Numbered from the stretch's first letter, positions 16,315 to 25,630 are shown. The stretch is 64,000 bases of DNA from Planctomycetota bacterium (GCA_029978905.1 JAPOIM010000008.1:1-64000), one strand, 5' to 3'. A program made the numbers and translations. The notes: generated from the sequence alone by a model not told the origin.

Positions 16315-16500
16315 CGCTGCACTCCTAGCAGAACACTGTTTAGGCAGGTCCGCGTAAGGGCCGGTCGTTCAGCATTCTGGCAGCATAAGACACCGCCGAC
16401 GTTTCCTGCGATAGCGGCGTAAGCCTTTTCATGCCAACACCTTGCGTCGACAAGCGACCTGGCGAGTGGGTTCTTCTGCGGACCGGCATAAGCACCTCGC
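16315..16500. other. Spacer between integrase remnant and first cassette (possible attI location)
   Basis: No gene is recognised here. In an integron whose integrase points toward the cassettes, attI would be expected in this interval. A loose inverted repeat lies around 16393-16427 (CACCGCC against GCGGCGT, one mismatch), and CCTAAACAGTGTTCTGCTAGG lies just before the DUF4177 ribosome-binding site. Neither matches a recombination core well enough to be called attI. Confidence 0.3.
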
Positions 16501-16895
16501 TCAGAGCCCGTCCATCGGGCTGCGGACACCTGCTGGGCCACGGTTGAGCACGTGCGTGTAAATCATGGTCGTCTTCACGTCGCGGTGACCGAGCAACTCC
16601 TGCAAGGTGCGAATGTCGTAGGCGGCTTCGATGAGATGCGTGGCGAACGAATGCCGATAGGTGTGACAGAGGCCCGTTTGGTTCGCCCCGCCCCCAAGAC
16701 CGCCCGACGAACCGCCCGTTGCACGAGCGAGGCCATCAGCCACGTGTCGCCTGAGAGGCCGGTCAGCACAGTCTTGACCTCGTCGCGCGTCATCACCGCC
16801 GGCAGGCGAGTTGGCGTGCGGGCACGGCTCACATCTCCAAGCTCACCCAGATCCCGTGCGAGCACTTGGTGGCACAGAAAGAGAATCGTTGACGC
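16501..16895 (-). pseudogene. Decayed integron integrase (IntI-type tyrosine recombinase) remnant
   Basis: Two pieces in different frames. From 16895 down, the translation [20 protein letters not shown], then [13 protein letters not shown] and WLMASLV, matches the region just before the catalytic domain. It jumps straight to QRAVRRAV, so about 100 residues, including the first catalytic Arg, are deleted. The frame then shifts at the C-rich run near 16686-16695. The other frame gives [13 protein letters not shown] (His and Arg of the triad), [20 protein letters not shown] (second His, and Tyr nucleophile), and a tail ending [12 protein letters not shown]. That tail is the typical end of integron integrases rather than XerC/D. 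The N-terminus is cut exactly where the queG stop lies. Inactive. Confidence 0.85.
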
Positions 16896-18161
16896 TTAAC
16901 CTCCCATCGCTGCCCGAAGTTCCGCGAGCACGGTCGCGTCGGCTTCACTCTCAACACGTTCGGCGAGCCGCTCGCGAGCCCAGGGGGCTCGCACGTTTTT
17001 CTTGATCCAGCAACCAAGCGCCCACGCGGCGGCACCACGGACGACTGGCTCAGGATCGACAAGGGCGGCCGCAAGGGCATCGGCCGCCGCAGGGTCGGGT
17101 GCGTTGCCCAGCGCGATCGCAGCCGAACGCGCGAGCCCATGCCTCTTCGCCCGCAGGATCGGCGAACCGCGAAAGCGACTGCGAAACGTCGCCTGATCAA
17201 GCGTGAGCAACTCGGCAAGCGGCAGCGTTGCGTGGTCGTCGCGAGGCAGAAACGCGGGCTCTTTAACGACAGGAGCATGCCTGTTCCACGGGCACACGTC
17301 TTGGCAGATGTCGCAGCCGAAAACCCAGGTGCCCATCCCCTCGCGAAGGTCCGCCCGCACCGCCCCGCGATCTTCGATCGTGAGCGTGGCGATGCACTTC
17401 GACGCATCGAGCACCCGCGGCTCGGGAAACGCATTCGTCGGGCAGGCCTCGAGACACGCAGTGCACGTGCCGCAGTGGTCGACCTCCAACGGAATATCCG
17501 CAGGAAGCTCGATCGTGGTCAGCAGGGCTGAGAGAAAGAAGAAACTGCCCGCCTGCGGACTGATCAGCATCGTGTTCTTTCCGATCCAACCCAAGCCAGC
17601 CAGCCAACCGAAGTCGCGTTCAGCAAGCGGGGCCGAATCGACCACCCCGCGATTCTGCGAATCGGGCACTCGCTCCGCGAGCCAGGCCGCGAGGGTGTTG
17701 AGCCGGCTGCGGAGCAGGTCGTGGTAGTCATCGCCGACCGCGTAGCAAGCCACCCTTCCCTGCCCGGGGTCAGCACCGTCGCCCCGCTCCGTCGGTGAGC
17801 CTGGCACACGCTTCGCCGGCGAGCAGGCATTCGTGGCATAGTCGGTGGCCAGCATCACGATGGTCCGCGCGTGGGCCAGAACGTGTTGCGGATCCGCCCG
17901 CAGCGATTCATGCCGCGAGAGCCAGTCCACCATAGGCCCCGCAAAGCCCTGCCGCAGCCACGCCCCGAAGGCCTCGTGGTGCGGAGGACGCGTCACGGCC
18001 GTGATCCCAACCCGAGCAAATCCTAGCTCGCGAGCGCGCTCCCTGAGGTCTTGGGCGATCTCGGCAGGCGAGGAAATCTCCCGGAGATGGGCAGGTGGCG
18101 CACTCGGCGGAGGAGTCGAAGCCGCCCTTTGAGGAAACTGATCTGGACGCTCGCGTGTCAC
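16896..18161 (-). CDS. queG: Epoxyqueuosine reductase
   Basis: A 421-residue iron-sulfur, cobalamin-dependent enzyme catalysing the last step of queuosine synthesis in tRNA (epoxyqueuosine to queuosine). Visible: ARELGFARVGITAV at the N-terminal core, ERDFGWLAGLGWIGKN, two 4Fe-4S cysteine sets (CGTCTACLEACP near residue 232 and CDICQDVCPWN near 290), and a C-terminal HEAT-like tail (ARSAAIALGNAPDPAAADAL...WALGCW). GTG at 18161 is the longest start. The first 30 residues are Pro/Ser-rich and the true start may be a little further in. Its stop abuts the integrase remnant. Confidence 0.95.
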   Translation of the reverse strand: MTRERPDQFPQRAASTPPPSAPPAHLREISSPAEIAQDLRERARELGFARVGITAVTRPPHHEAFGAWLRQGFAGPMVDWLSRHESLRADPQHVLAHARTIVMLATDYATNACSPAKRVPGSPTERGDGADPGQGRVACYAVGDDYHDLLRSRLNTLAAWLAERVPDSQNRGVVDSAPLAERDFGWLAGLGWIGKNTMLISPQAGSFFFLSALLTTIELPADIPLEVDHCGTCTACLEACPTNAFPEPRVLDASKCIATLTIEDRGAVRADLREGMGTWVFGCDICQDVCPWNRHAPVVKEPAFLPRDDHATLPLAELLTLDQATFRSRFRGSPILRAKRHGLARSAAIALGNAPDPAAADALAAALVDPEPVVRGAAAWALGCWIKKNVRAPWARERLAERVESEADATVLAELRAAMGG

Positions 18162-18220
18162 TCGCTATTTTCCCGGCCTTATTCGTTCCGCCAGCCGCCC
18201 CACGGCAGGAGAAGTCTTCC

Positions 18221-19000
18221 ATGGTGCCATCGTCGACCAAACCCGTTCTGTCGCTGTGGCTGTTCCGCGGAACGCGTTCGCCATGGCTCCTCTCGGCCGC
18301 GATTCTCGCGGTGACCGCAACGGGCTGCCAGACACCACAGACCAATCCCTACGCAACGACGGTCGCTCCGCCTGCCACCGGCATGGCCGGCCAAGCCTCA
18401 CCGTACGGCTACAACGCTGCGGTTCCTCAGGGAGCAGCCTACCCCAGCGGGGCGCCGATGCCCGGCCCCACGATGCCGGCGGCCACGACAATGGGCCAGA
18501 CGCCCCCGCCGGCGACCACGCCGCCCCCTGCCCTCCCACCCGGCACACAGGTTCCTCCCGCCACAGGTGCCCAGCCCCCAGCCAGTTCCTGGACTTGGGC
18601 ACAGACGAGCAACACGCCCCCACCTCAGCAGTGGCAGCAGGCGGGCACGCAACCGCCCGCCACCATGACACAACAGGGCCAGCAGCTCGCGGCTCCCTAC
18701 CAGCAGCAGGCCGCGGCTCAAGCGCAGCAGTACTCAGCCCAGGCGCAGCAAGCGACCAACAACACCATCAACGGCTACCAGAACCAACTCAACACCCAGT
18801 GGCAGCAGGCGAACCAACAGGTTCAAAACGGCCTCCAGCCGGCGGCCACGCAGCCACCGATGACGGCCCCGCCGACACAACCGGTCGTACAGCAGTCGCA
18901 GTACCCACCGCAGACATCCACCAACGCCTGGTGGCCCTTCAGCGACCCGAGTCAGTTCCCTCCGGCTCGTGCGACCCCCACCGCTCCAGCGAGTTACTAG
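18221..19000 (+). CDS. Pro/Gln-rich lipoprotein, function unknown
   Basis: 259 residues from ATG 18221, with AGGAGA 8 bases upstream. The N-terminus (basic residues, hydrophobic LLSAAILAVTATGC) is a lipoprotein signal with Cys near residue 36. The rest is low-complexity: Pro/Ala/Thr-rich to about residue 140, then Gln/Ala-rich (QQQAAAQAQQYSAQAQQ) with repeated NxQxxxN-type segments, ending with a short aromatic patch (NAWWPFSDPSQFPP). Probably an extended cell-envelope spacer or surface protein. It is divergent from queG, with the 5' ends close together. No family recognised. Confidence 0.7.
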   Translation: MVPSSTKPVLSLWLFRGTRSPWLLSAAILAVTATGCQTPQTNPYATTVAPPATGMAGQASPYGYNAAVPQGAAYPSGAPMPGPTMPAATTMGQTPPPATTPPPALPPGTQVPPATGAQPPASSWTWAQTSNTPPPQQWQQAGTQPPATMTQQGQQLAAPYQQQAAAQAQQYSAQAQQATNNTINGYQNQLNTQWQQANQQVQNGLQPAATQPPMTAPPTQPVVQQSQYPPQTSTNAWWPFSDPSQFPPARATPTAPASY

Positions 19001-19018
19001 AGCCACAACACGATCGCG

Positions 19019-20857
19019 TTAGGACCGCCCTTCCAGGTGCACGAGCACGAGGGCGAGATCGGCGGGCGTGATTCCGCTCACACGACCGGCTTGGCCCAGC
19101 GTCCGCGGCCGCACCGTGGCAAGTTTCTCGCGTGCCTCCGCCCGCAGATGCCGCACGCGTGCGTAATCAAAGCCGTCGGGGATCGGCCTCTCAGCGTGGC
19201 CGCGTTGCCGTTCGATCCGCTGTCGCTCCAGGGCGAGATACCCTTCGTAGCGAACGTCGGTCATGATCTGCGCGACGACCTCGTCCGCCACCGTCGCCAG
19301 TTCTGGCACGACCGCCACGCAGTCTGCCCACTGCATCTCCGGCCGCCTCAGCCGCTCGAGCAAAAGCACGCCCTCCATGCGATGCGCCGCGAGGACCGCC
19401 CGCGTGGCTTCGATGGCTGCCTGCTTGTCGGCCAGCCGCTGCACGCGGTGGGCCTCCGCAAGCCCCAACCTTGCCGCGTGGGGAGTCAGCCGCCGGTCGG
19501 CGTTGTCGTGCCGCAAGGCGAGGCGATGTTCGGCACGGCTGGTAAACATGCGGTAGGGCTCGTCGACACCACGCGTCACCAGATCGTCGATCAGCACCCC
19601 CAGATATGACTCCTCACGTGACAGCACGAGCGGATCGCGACCAGCCACCGCACACGCCGCATTTGCTCCGGCCATAAGCCCCTGGGCAGCAGCCTCCTCG
19701 TAGCCCGTCGTCCCGTTCACCTGCCCGGCCATGAAGAGCCCCGCCACGCGCTTTGTTTCCAGCGAGAGCGAGAGCTGGTTGGGTGGGCAGTAGTCATATT
19801 CGACGGCATAGCCGTAGCGCATGATCTCCGCACGCTCGAGGCCCGGAATCAGCTTGACCATCGCCTCCTGCACATCGCGCGGCAGGCTCGTGGAGATGCC
19901 GTTGACGTAGATCTCCTGAGTGCGGCGTCCCTCCGGCTCCAGGAAGAGCTGGTGGCTGTCGCGGTCGGCGAAGCGGACAATCTTGTCTTCGATGCTCGGA
20001 CAGTAGCGTGGCCCTCGCGATGCAATCTGCCCCGAGTACATCGGCGAGCGATGGAGATTCTCCCTGATGACCGCATGCACTTCGGGGGTGGTGCGGGTGA
20101 TCCAGCAGACAAGCTGCTCGCTGTGGATCGCATCGGTGAGAAAGGAGAAGGGCTGCGGCTGCGGATCACCTGGCTGGACTTCCAGCGACGCGGTATCAAT
20201 CGTCGACGCAGCCAGTCGGCAGGGCGTGCCCGTTTTAAATCGCTCCACCTCAAAGCCAAGCCGCCCAAGCGCGCCGCTGATGCCTGACGACGTCCCCTCG
20301 CCCGCGCGGCCACCGGCCGTCTTCGCCTCACCGGTGTGCATCACGGCCTGGAGGAAGGTGCCGGTGGTCAGCACCACCGCCGACGCTCGATACTCGGCAT
20401 CGCCACGCACGCGAACACCCACCACACGCCACGCGGCGGCACCCGCGGCCGACGCCCCCGTGGGCTCGACAATCAGGTCATCCACCTGTTCCTGCTTGAG
20501 CGAAACGCCCGGCGTGGCCTCTAGTTCTTCTTTGACCCACGACTGGTAGTGCCGCTTGTCGGCCTGTGCCCGGGGCCCATGCATGGCCGGGCCCTTGGAA
20601 CGGTTGAGTACGCGAAACTGGATCCCCGCCGCATCGATCGCTCGCCCCATCAGCCCACCGAGGGCGTCGACCTCGCGAACGAGCTGGGCCTTCCCCACAC
20701 CCCCGATCGCCGGGTTGCAGCTCATCTGACCGACCGTGTCGAGGTTGGCCGAGAGCAGGGCCGTCTTCGCGCCAAGCCTGGCGGCAGCCGCAGCCGCCTC
20801 GGCGCCGGCATGACCGCCGCCAACAACAACGACATCGTAGTGGTACACATTTCGCAC
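19019..20857 (-). CDS. mnmG: tRNA uridine-5-carboxymethylaminomethyl modification enzyme
   Basis: 612 residues. With MnmE it installs cmnm5 (or nm5) at wobble uridine 34. The FAD motif [14 protein letters not shown] (residues 9-22) and the signatures [55 protein letters not shown] and [21 protein letters not shown] are all present, with the C-terminal helical domain intact ([10 protein letters not shown]). GTG start, with GGAGG 8 bases upstream. No mnmE is seen in the window. A 140-bp divergent spacer separates it from the glycosyltransferase gene. Confidence 0.97.
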   Translation of the reverse strand: MRNVYHYDVVVVGGGHAGAEAAAAAARLGAKTALLSANLDTVGQMSCNPAIGGVGKAQLVREVDALGGLMGRAIDAAGIQFRVLNRSKGPAMHGPRAQADKRHYQSWVKEELEATPGVSLKQEQVDDLIVEPTGASAAGAAAWRVVGVRVRGDAEYRASAVVLTTGTFLQAVMHTGEAKTAGGRAGEGTSSGISGALGRLGFEVERFKTGTPCRLAASTIDTASLEVQPGDPQPQPFSFLTDAIHSEQLVCWITRTTPEVHAVIRENLHRSPMYSGQIASRGPRYCPSIEDKIVRFADRDSHQLFLEPEGRRTQEIYVNGISTSLPRDVQEAMVKLIPGLERAEIMRYGYAVEYDYCPPNQLSLSLETKRVAGLFMAGQVNGTTGYEEAAAQGLMAGANAACAVAGRDPLVLSREESYLGVLIDDLVTRGVDEPYRMFTSRAEHRLALRHDNADRRLTPHAARLGLAEAHRVQRLADKQAAIEATRAVLAAHRMEGVLLLERLRRPEMQWADCVAVVPELATVADEVVAQIMTDVRYEGYLALERQRIERQRGHAERPIPDGFDYARVRHLRAEAREKLATVRPRTLGQAGRVSGITPADLALVLVHLEGRS

Positions 20858-20997
20858 GAGTGGGCCTCCGACGAGTGGAGTCTATCACCAAAAATCGTTC
20901 CTCTTTGCCGGAGGATCGCCCATAGAGAACGGGCGAGTTTTCCGTACACTCAGGCACTCACACGGCCCCCGATTTCCCTCCCAGCCCCTCGAGGCCG

Positions 20998-21753
20998 ATG
21001 GACGACCTCACTTCATCGAACGACTGGCCGGCCGGCCGTGTGCTCGTCGTGATGGCCACCTACAACGAGCGAGACAATGTCTGCCCGTTGATGGAGGCAA
21101 TCCTGCAGGCTGACCCACGGGTTCAGGTGCTCGTGGTCGACGACGACTCACCGGATGGCACCGGCCAACTGGCTCTCGACACCGCCGCCCGGCTCCCTCG
21201 GGCCCACGTGCTGGTGCGGCGCGGCCGAAAAGGGCTCGGCTCGGCGATTCTCGAAGGCTTTCATCTCGCTGAGGCTCGCGGCTTTGAGGTGGTGTTCAAC
21301 ATGGATGCCGACTTCAGCCACGACCCTCTCGACCTGCCTCGTCTGATGGCAGCGCTCGAACCGATCGGGGGAAAACCGGCCGACCTGGTGATTGGATCCC
21401 GTCGCGTGCTCGGTGGCAGCGTGGTGGGCTGGCCCTGGTCGCGGCATGTGTCGAGCAGGCTCGTCGGCTGGTTCACGAAGTTCGTCCTCCGCGTGCCGGT
21501 TCGAGACGGCTCAAGCGGCTACCGCGGCCTGCGGCTGTCGATCCTCCCCAAACTCTCGCCGCGACCGATGTGCACCGGCTACGCCTTCCATGAGGATCTC
21601 GTCTGGCGTGTGCACCGCGCCGGCGGGCGGATCATGGAAGTGCCGATCTGCTTTACCGACCGCACTCGTGGGCGAAGCAAAGCCAACCTGGCCGCCGTTC
21701 TCGAGGGCATCCGCGACCTGTTCCGGCTGGCCTGGTGGAATCTTCGCGACTGA
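20998..21753 (+). CDS. Family-2 glycosyltransferase, polyprenol-phosphate mannosyltransferase type
   Basis: 251 residues resembling soluble dolichyl/polyprenyl-phosphate mannose synthases (DPM1-like). The N-terminal GT-A fold has VVMATYNERDNV, LVVDDDSPDGTG (nucleotide and metal Asp residues) and NMDADFSHDP. FHEDLVWRVHRAGGRIMEVP and FTDRTRGRSKAN are typical of this subfamily. There are no C-terminal membrane helices, so it acts at the membrane surface. It would transfer mannose (or another hexose) from a GDP-sugar to a lipid carrier, consistent with the manC gene at 54.3 kb. The donor and acceptor are inferred. Confidence 0.88.
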   Translation: MDDLTSSNDWPAGRVLVVMATYNERDNVCPLMEAILQADPRVQVLVVDDDSPDGTGQLALDTAARLPRAHVLVRRGRKGLGSAILEGFHLAEARGFEVVFNMDADFSHDPLDLPRLMAALEPIGGKPADLVIGSRRVLGGSVVGWPWSRHVSSRLVGWFTKFVLRVPVRDGSSGYRGLRLSILPKLSPRPMCTGYAFHEDLVWRVHRAGGRIMEVPICFTDRTRGRSKANLAAVLEGIRDLFRLAWWNLRD

Positions 21754-21761
21754 GCAGGGTG

Positions 21762-22892
21762 TCAGGTCAATCGATACCAGACAACCACAAACACAATCAT
21801 CCCGATGTAGGTCAGCGGGAACGCCATCCGAGAGATGCGGTCGATAGTCATCGCCCGCGCAATCGACCCTCGTTTCACCAATCCTGCCACAATCAGACTC
21901 TGCGGGATCGCCAACGACATCGTCACGAAAGAGATGAGCAGGATGGTATCCGTGAGCGTGAGATAGCTCATCCGCGGCATGTTGTCGATCACGACAAACT
22001 GATAGGCCACGATGGTCAAGACACCGACAAAGGCCACGTTGAGCCGATCAGCGAGCGAATCGATGTCGAGCCAAAAAATCGACCAGATCATCGACACGAT
22101 CACGAGCAGCGGAAACAGCATCTGCCACACCAGCTGCCAACTCCGCCGCTCAAGATTGATGGTGACCACCATCTTGGAAATCTGGCGATCCTTCGTGGCT
22201 TCGTTGATGTAGGTCTCGTCCGTGGCGAACTCGATCCCAGTGAGCGTCCAACCGGCGACGTTCACGTCTTTATTCCGTTTCACAAAGTCGTCCGTCGCGT
22301 TGGCATAGAGCTCGTTCACCCTTAAGACAACGTTGGACGATGTGTCTCCAAAAGGCACGAGTTCGGCACGCAGTCGCTGACGATCAAACGGGTAGTCCCG
22401 TAAGTCCATCGGGGTTTCAAGCACCGCACTGTGCTGATCGAGATAACGCACGTGTCCGTTCGGGTAGACCTCGATCTTGATCGCATTAGGGTCTGGTGGC
22501 CCGACTTCATTCACCAGCAGCAGTTGCGGCCACCATCCAGTGAAGATTTCTGCAAACTGAAAGTCTCCTTGGAAGATCTTCATCTCCACCCCCTCCGCTT
22601 CCGCATCGAAGGCGAGGCGTGGATCATCCCATTCCGCAAACACCATGATTTCTGCGGTGAACGACTCATTCACGTCGTCGATATCGACGACGTCCAGGAT
22701 CATCACGGCCGCGTCCACGACCGTGGGCTGCGCGGGTGGATTGGGCATCCCAGCCTCAAGCGCCATTGCGCCGCGAGCGCCCCCCAAAGCGATGGCGGCC
22801 CACGCCAGCCCGAACATCAGGAGAGACTTGGTTCTCGCGCAGGCAAGAACACCAGGGCAACGTGAAGCGTTCGACGGGATGACAGCATGCAT
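21762..22892 (-). CDS. Pentameric ligand-gated ion channel homologue (Cys-loop receptor superfamily)
   Basis: 376 residues from ATG 22892. After a signal peptide (to about residue 45) comes the extracellular ligand-binding fold: EWDDPRLAF, WWPQLLLVNEV, and MDLRDYPFDRQRLRAELVPF, the Cys-loop equivalent without the two cysteines, as in GLIC and ELIC. Four membrane helices follow: M1 WQLVWQMLFPLLVIVSMIWS, the pore-lining M2 LADRLNVAFVGVLTIVAYQF, M3 with DTILLISFVTMSLAIPQS, and M4 FPLTYIGMIVFVVVWY. The ligand is unknown; cation or anion selectivity cannot be read safely. The frame stays open upstream to 23078; I chose the start giving a signal peptide, with AGGAG about 12 bases upstream. Confidence 0.9.
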   Translation of the reverse strand: MHAVIPSNASRCPGVLACARTKSLLMFGLAWAAIALGGARGAMALEAGMPNPPAQPTVVDAAVMILDVVDIDDVNESFTAEIMVFAEWDDPRLAFDAEAEGVEMKIFQGDFQFAEIFTGWWPQLLLVNEVGPPDPNAIKIEVYPNGHVRYLDQHSAVLETPMDLRDYPFDRQRLRAELVPFGDTSSNVVLRVNELYANATDDFVKRNKDVNVAGWTLTGIEFATDETYINEATKDRQISKMVVTINLERRSWQLVWQMLFPLLVIVSMIWSIFWLDIDSLADRLNVAFVGVLTIVAYQFVVIDNMPRMSYLTLTDTILLISFVTMSLAIPQSLIVAGLVKRGSIARAMTIDRISRMAFPLTYIGMIVFVVVWYRLT

Positions 22893-23074
22893 GGGCAGGC
22901 GAGGCTCCTTCCGAGAACGAGGGACGCGTTGAAGCACCTTCCCCTCTCGTCGGTTCAGCGACTGGGTTGGGGGCATGATCGTGGGGCAAACATGATCCTT
23001 GCATCTGGATAGCGACCTCAACGCCAATGTGTCAACGTTCGCGGGCGAGGCAAACACCGTGTCCCCCTGGCTGC

Positions 23075-24835
23075 TCACGCCGCGACGGCACGGCGTGGGG
23101 GCGGCTGGAGGTTAAACAGGCTGAACAGTTCCTCCTGCGTGAAGCCCTTCACCAACCGCTGGCTGTCGAGGGCGATTCCCTCTGCGCTCGAGAGGATCAT
23201 TTCTGAGAGGTCGCGTTTGCCAGCAAGCACACGATCGATGCGTTCCTCAATCGTTCCGGTTGCCAAGAAGCGTGTCACCGTTACGCCCCCCGTGCCTCCG
23301 ATGCGGTGTGCACGGTTGATTGCCTGATCTTCAATCGCCGGATTCCACCAACGATCAAAGAGAAAGACGTATTCCGAGAACTGGAGGTTCAACCCGACCG
23401 CCCCTGCCCCGTAGGAGAGCATCAGCACGGAGTGTTCCGGTCGTTCGCGAAACCGCTTGATGGCTTCATCGCGGGCGGTCGTGGGCATGCCACCGTGGTA
23501 TTCAAGAGGGCCAAACCGGGCTAACCGCTTGGACAGTTTGCCGAGGGTGTCGACCCACTGGCTAAAGACCAGCGCCTTGCGACCACTCGCGGCCACCTCC
23601 TCCAGCTCTGCTTCGAGTCGATCCACCTTCGAACTGACATGGGTGGCTGGATCAAAGTTACAGATCTGCTTGAGCCGGAGCACCAGTTCAAACACATGCT
23701 GGATCGTGGCTCCTGGCCCCATCTCGGAGAGCCGGAACACGCCTTCCTCCTCAGCCAGGCGGTAGGTCTCGCGCTGCTCGGCAGAGAGTTCGATCGTGGC
23801 ATCGCGATCGATCCGCGGCGGCAGGTCTTCGAGCACCTTGTCTTTGGTGCGCCGCAGCACATGATCGGAGATCGCCTCCCCCAGGGCTCTCGGCGGCATC
23901 CCATCGTGCACGAGGCCGGGAGAGACGAACTCAAACAGTCCCACCAGGTCGGCAGAAGAGTTTTCGACCGGCGTGCCAGTCAGGGCCCAGCTCCGCCGCC
24001 GCCGGAGGCTGCGGACCGCCTCGCTCGTGCGGCTGCCTCGGTTTTTAATCCGCTGCGCCTCATCCAGCACGACCAGATCGTAGGAAAGCTTCAGTTCCTC
24101 AACGAGCGCTTCATCGCGGACCAGCACTTCGTAGTTGGCGAGCGTGACGGGAACATCCTCAAGCTTCCATTGCCACCGCCGCCGGGCGGGCTCTCCTTCG
24201 ATCACGGCCACGACAAGTTCCGGGGCCCATTCCGACAACTCTCGTTTCCAGTTGGACACCAGGCCCTTTGGACACACCACCAGCACCCGACGGGCCTCAC
24301 CTCCATGGAGCAGCAGGCGAATGGTGGAGATCGCCTGCATCGATTTTCCCAGCCCCATCTCATCGGCCAGCACCGCCGCATGGCGAGGAGCCAGAAACGC
24401 CATCCCCTCATACTGAAAGGGATAGGGGTCGTGCGGAAAAACAAGTTCGCTCGTCTCGAGAATGGTCTCGAGATCTGGCTGAAGCAGATAGAAGATGCGT
24501 TCCGAGAGTTTCACGACGTCTCCCGGGGGCTTGATCCGCACCCGAGGTCGCATGGTGGTGGCGGCCGGCTCCGTCTCTCCCGCACCGGTCTCTCGATCGC
24601 GTTGCGGCTCGGCCGACGGCCGACGGGCAGGCAGCGGCGCCGCAGCTGCACGGAACGGGTAGCTCCTCACCGTGACCCGCGGCAGCCCCATCGGCAACGA
24701 CATGCTGCGGATGTCGATCGGCTCAGGCCTGAGACAGACCGGCACAGGCTCGGGCAACGATAGACCGCCCCACGAGAGCACCTGCAGTGCTTCGCGAGGA
24801 GGTGCGGACGACAAAGGTGGAGGGAGCTGAACCAT
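23075..24835 (-). CDS. SNF2-family DNA-dependent ATPase/helicase
   Basis: About 586 residues, a Swi2/Snf2 motor. The N-terminal third is Pro/Arg-rich and unconserved. The core starts near residue 145 with PYQYEGMAF-like text. Motif I is DEMGLGKSMQ, motif II (DEAQ) LDEAQRIKN, motif III ALTGTPVEN, then the C-terminal RecA lobe with KALVFSQWVDTLGKL, LMLSYGAGAVGLNL, FDRWWNPAIEDQAINRAHRIG. It probably remodels or translocates on protein-bound DNA, as RapA or bacterial SNF2 proteins do. The start is uncertain: ATG 24835 avoids overlap with the upstream gene, but a TTG at 24931 is also possible. Confidence 0.88.
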   Translation of the reverse strand: MVQLPPPLSSAPPREALQVLSWGGLSLPEPVPVCLRPEPIDIRSMSLPMGLPRVTVRSYPFRAAAAPLPARRPSAEPQRDRETGAGETEPAATTMRPRVRIKPPGDVVKLSERIFYLLQPDLETILETSELVFPHDPYPFQYEGMAFLAPRHAAVLADEMGLGKSMQAISTIRLLLHGGEARRVLVVCPKGLVSNWKRELSEWAPELVVAVIEGEPARRRWQWKLEDVPVTLANYEVLVRDEALVEELKLSYDLVVLDEAQRIKNRGSRTSEAVRSLRRRRSWALTGTPVENSSADLVGLFEFVSPGLVHDGMPPRALGEAISDHVLRRTKDKVLEDLPPRIDRDATIELSAEQRETYRLAEEEGVFRLSEMGPGATIQHVFELVLRLKQICNFDPATHVSSKVDRLEAELEEVAASGRKALVFSQWVDTLGKLSKRLARFGPLEYHGGMPTTARDEAIKRFRERPEHSVLMLSYGAGAVGLNLQFSEYVFLFDRWWNPAIEDQAINRAHRIGGTGGVTVTRFLATGTIEERIDRVLAGKRDLSEMILSSAEGIALDSQRLVKGFTQEELFSLFNLQPPPRRAVAA

Positions 24836-24884
24836 TCGTGAGACGCTGCAGAAAGATGGACGGGGCGTGCGCGACAGGGATGTG

Positions 24885-25313
24885 TCACCCGTGCCGCTGG
24901 GCTTCGGCGATGGCCTCGCGAATCCGCTCAAACGGCTCGCGAAGATCGATCTCGGGAAGCAGGCCGTGAAACCGCTCCCGCAACGATTCGTCGGGATCTA
25001 CCACCGCGACCGGCAGGTCGGTCTCATCCTGCAGCGGCATCATCTGTTGACTCTCGACGAGGACGATCCTGGGTTTCACCCCAGCCGCCTGCACGAGTGA
25101 GCCGCCGATGCGGCGAGCGTGGAGCTCACTCTGGAGCGTGGGCCCATAGAGAATCTCCTGGGCCCGCGACACCCGCACAGGTGCCGTGCAGTGAAACTCC
25201 AGCGGCCGCCCCAACTCATCGACGAGGAGGTATCCGCCAAAAACGCCATGTGATGCCGACGCGACGGTTGTGAGGAAACCGATCGCCCCTTTCCCCTCAT
25301 CCGGCTGCTGCAT
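24885..25313 (-). CDS. Conserved hypothetical protein (142 aa) upstream of the SNF2 gene
   Basis: 142 residues from ATG 25313. Features: GFLTTVASASHGVFGGYLLV, DELGRPLEFHCTAPVRVSRA, QEILYGPTLQSELHARRIG and a Pro/Asp-rich end. It reads as a compact alpha/beta cytoplasmic protein with no signal or membrane segment. I recall similar short proteins in planctomycetes but cannot name a domain. It lies 49 bp before the SNF2 gene on the same strand, so the two are likely co-transcribed and may act together. The frame is open further upstream to 25805, but that part has non-coding composition. Confidence 0.65.
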   Translation of the reverse strand: MQQPDEGKGAIGFLTTVASASHGVFGGYLLVDELGRPLEFHCTAPVRVSRAQEILYGPTLQSELHARRIGGSLVQAAGVKPRIVLVESQQMMPLQDETDLPVAVVDPDESLRERFHGLLPEIDLREPFERIREAIAEAQRHG

Positions 25314-25630
25314 GCCCGCCCTCCATGGCTTGCCAAAATCCGACGATCCGAATGATCTCGGAAACGCATCTCTGCGTGTCATGCATCGGGTGCCCGGCGA
25401 GGCGACTTGAACGGTCGTGCCAGCGGTCGCTGCGACTCGCCCGTTCGGCCGGCACGTCGGCAAAGTGGGCAAAAAAATCCGACCATGACGAAAAAACTCA
25501 AAATCCGGACGGCCCCGGCGGGTGAACAGCCGCCTGCAGCCGGCTACACTTGAGGCATCGGTCGGACACAGTGGAACGGTCCCCGTTCCTGACGACCGGC
25601 TGCAGATCGTGCCGCCGAAGGGCAAACCGC
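25314..25630. promoter_or_regulatory. Divergent intergenic region with a possible promoter
   Basis: 317 bases between two divergently transcribed genes. A weak sigma70-like pair for the rightward gene is TGAACA (25523-25528) and TACACT (25545-25550), spaced 16 bases, about 80 bases before its ATG. An A-rich patch (GCAAAAAAATCC and GAAAAAACTC, near 25470-25500) stands out in the GC-rich background. No gene is seen. Confidence 0.28.

Noticed and set aside
16379-16436. Loose inverted repeat between integrase remnant and DUF4177 gene as attI
   Set aside because: Only short arms pair, and no GTT-type core is positioned at the junction; reported only as a spacer.
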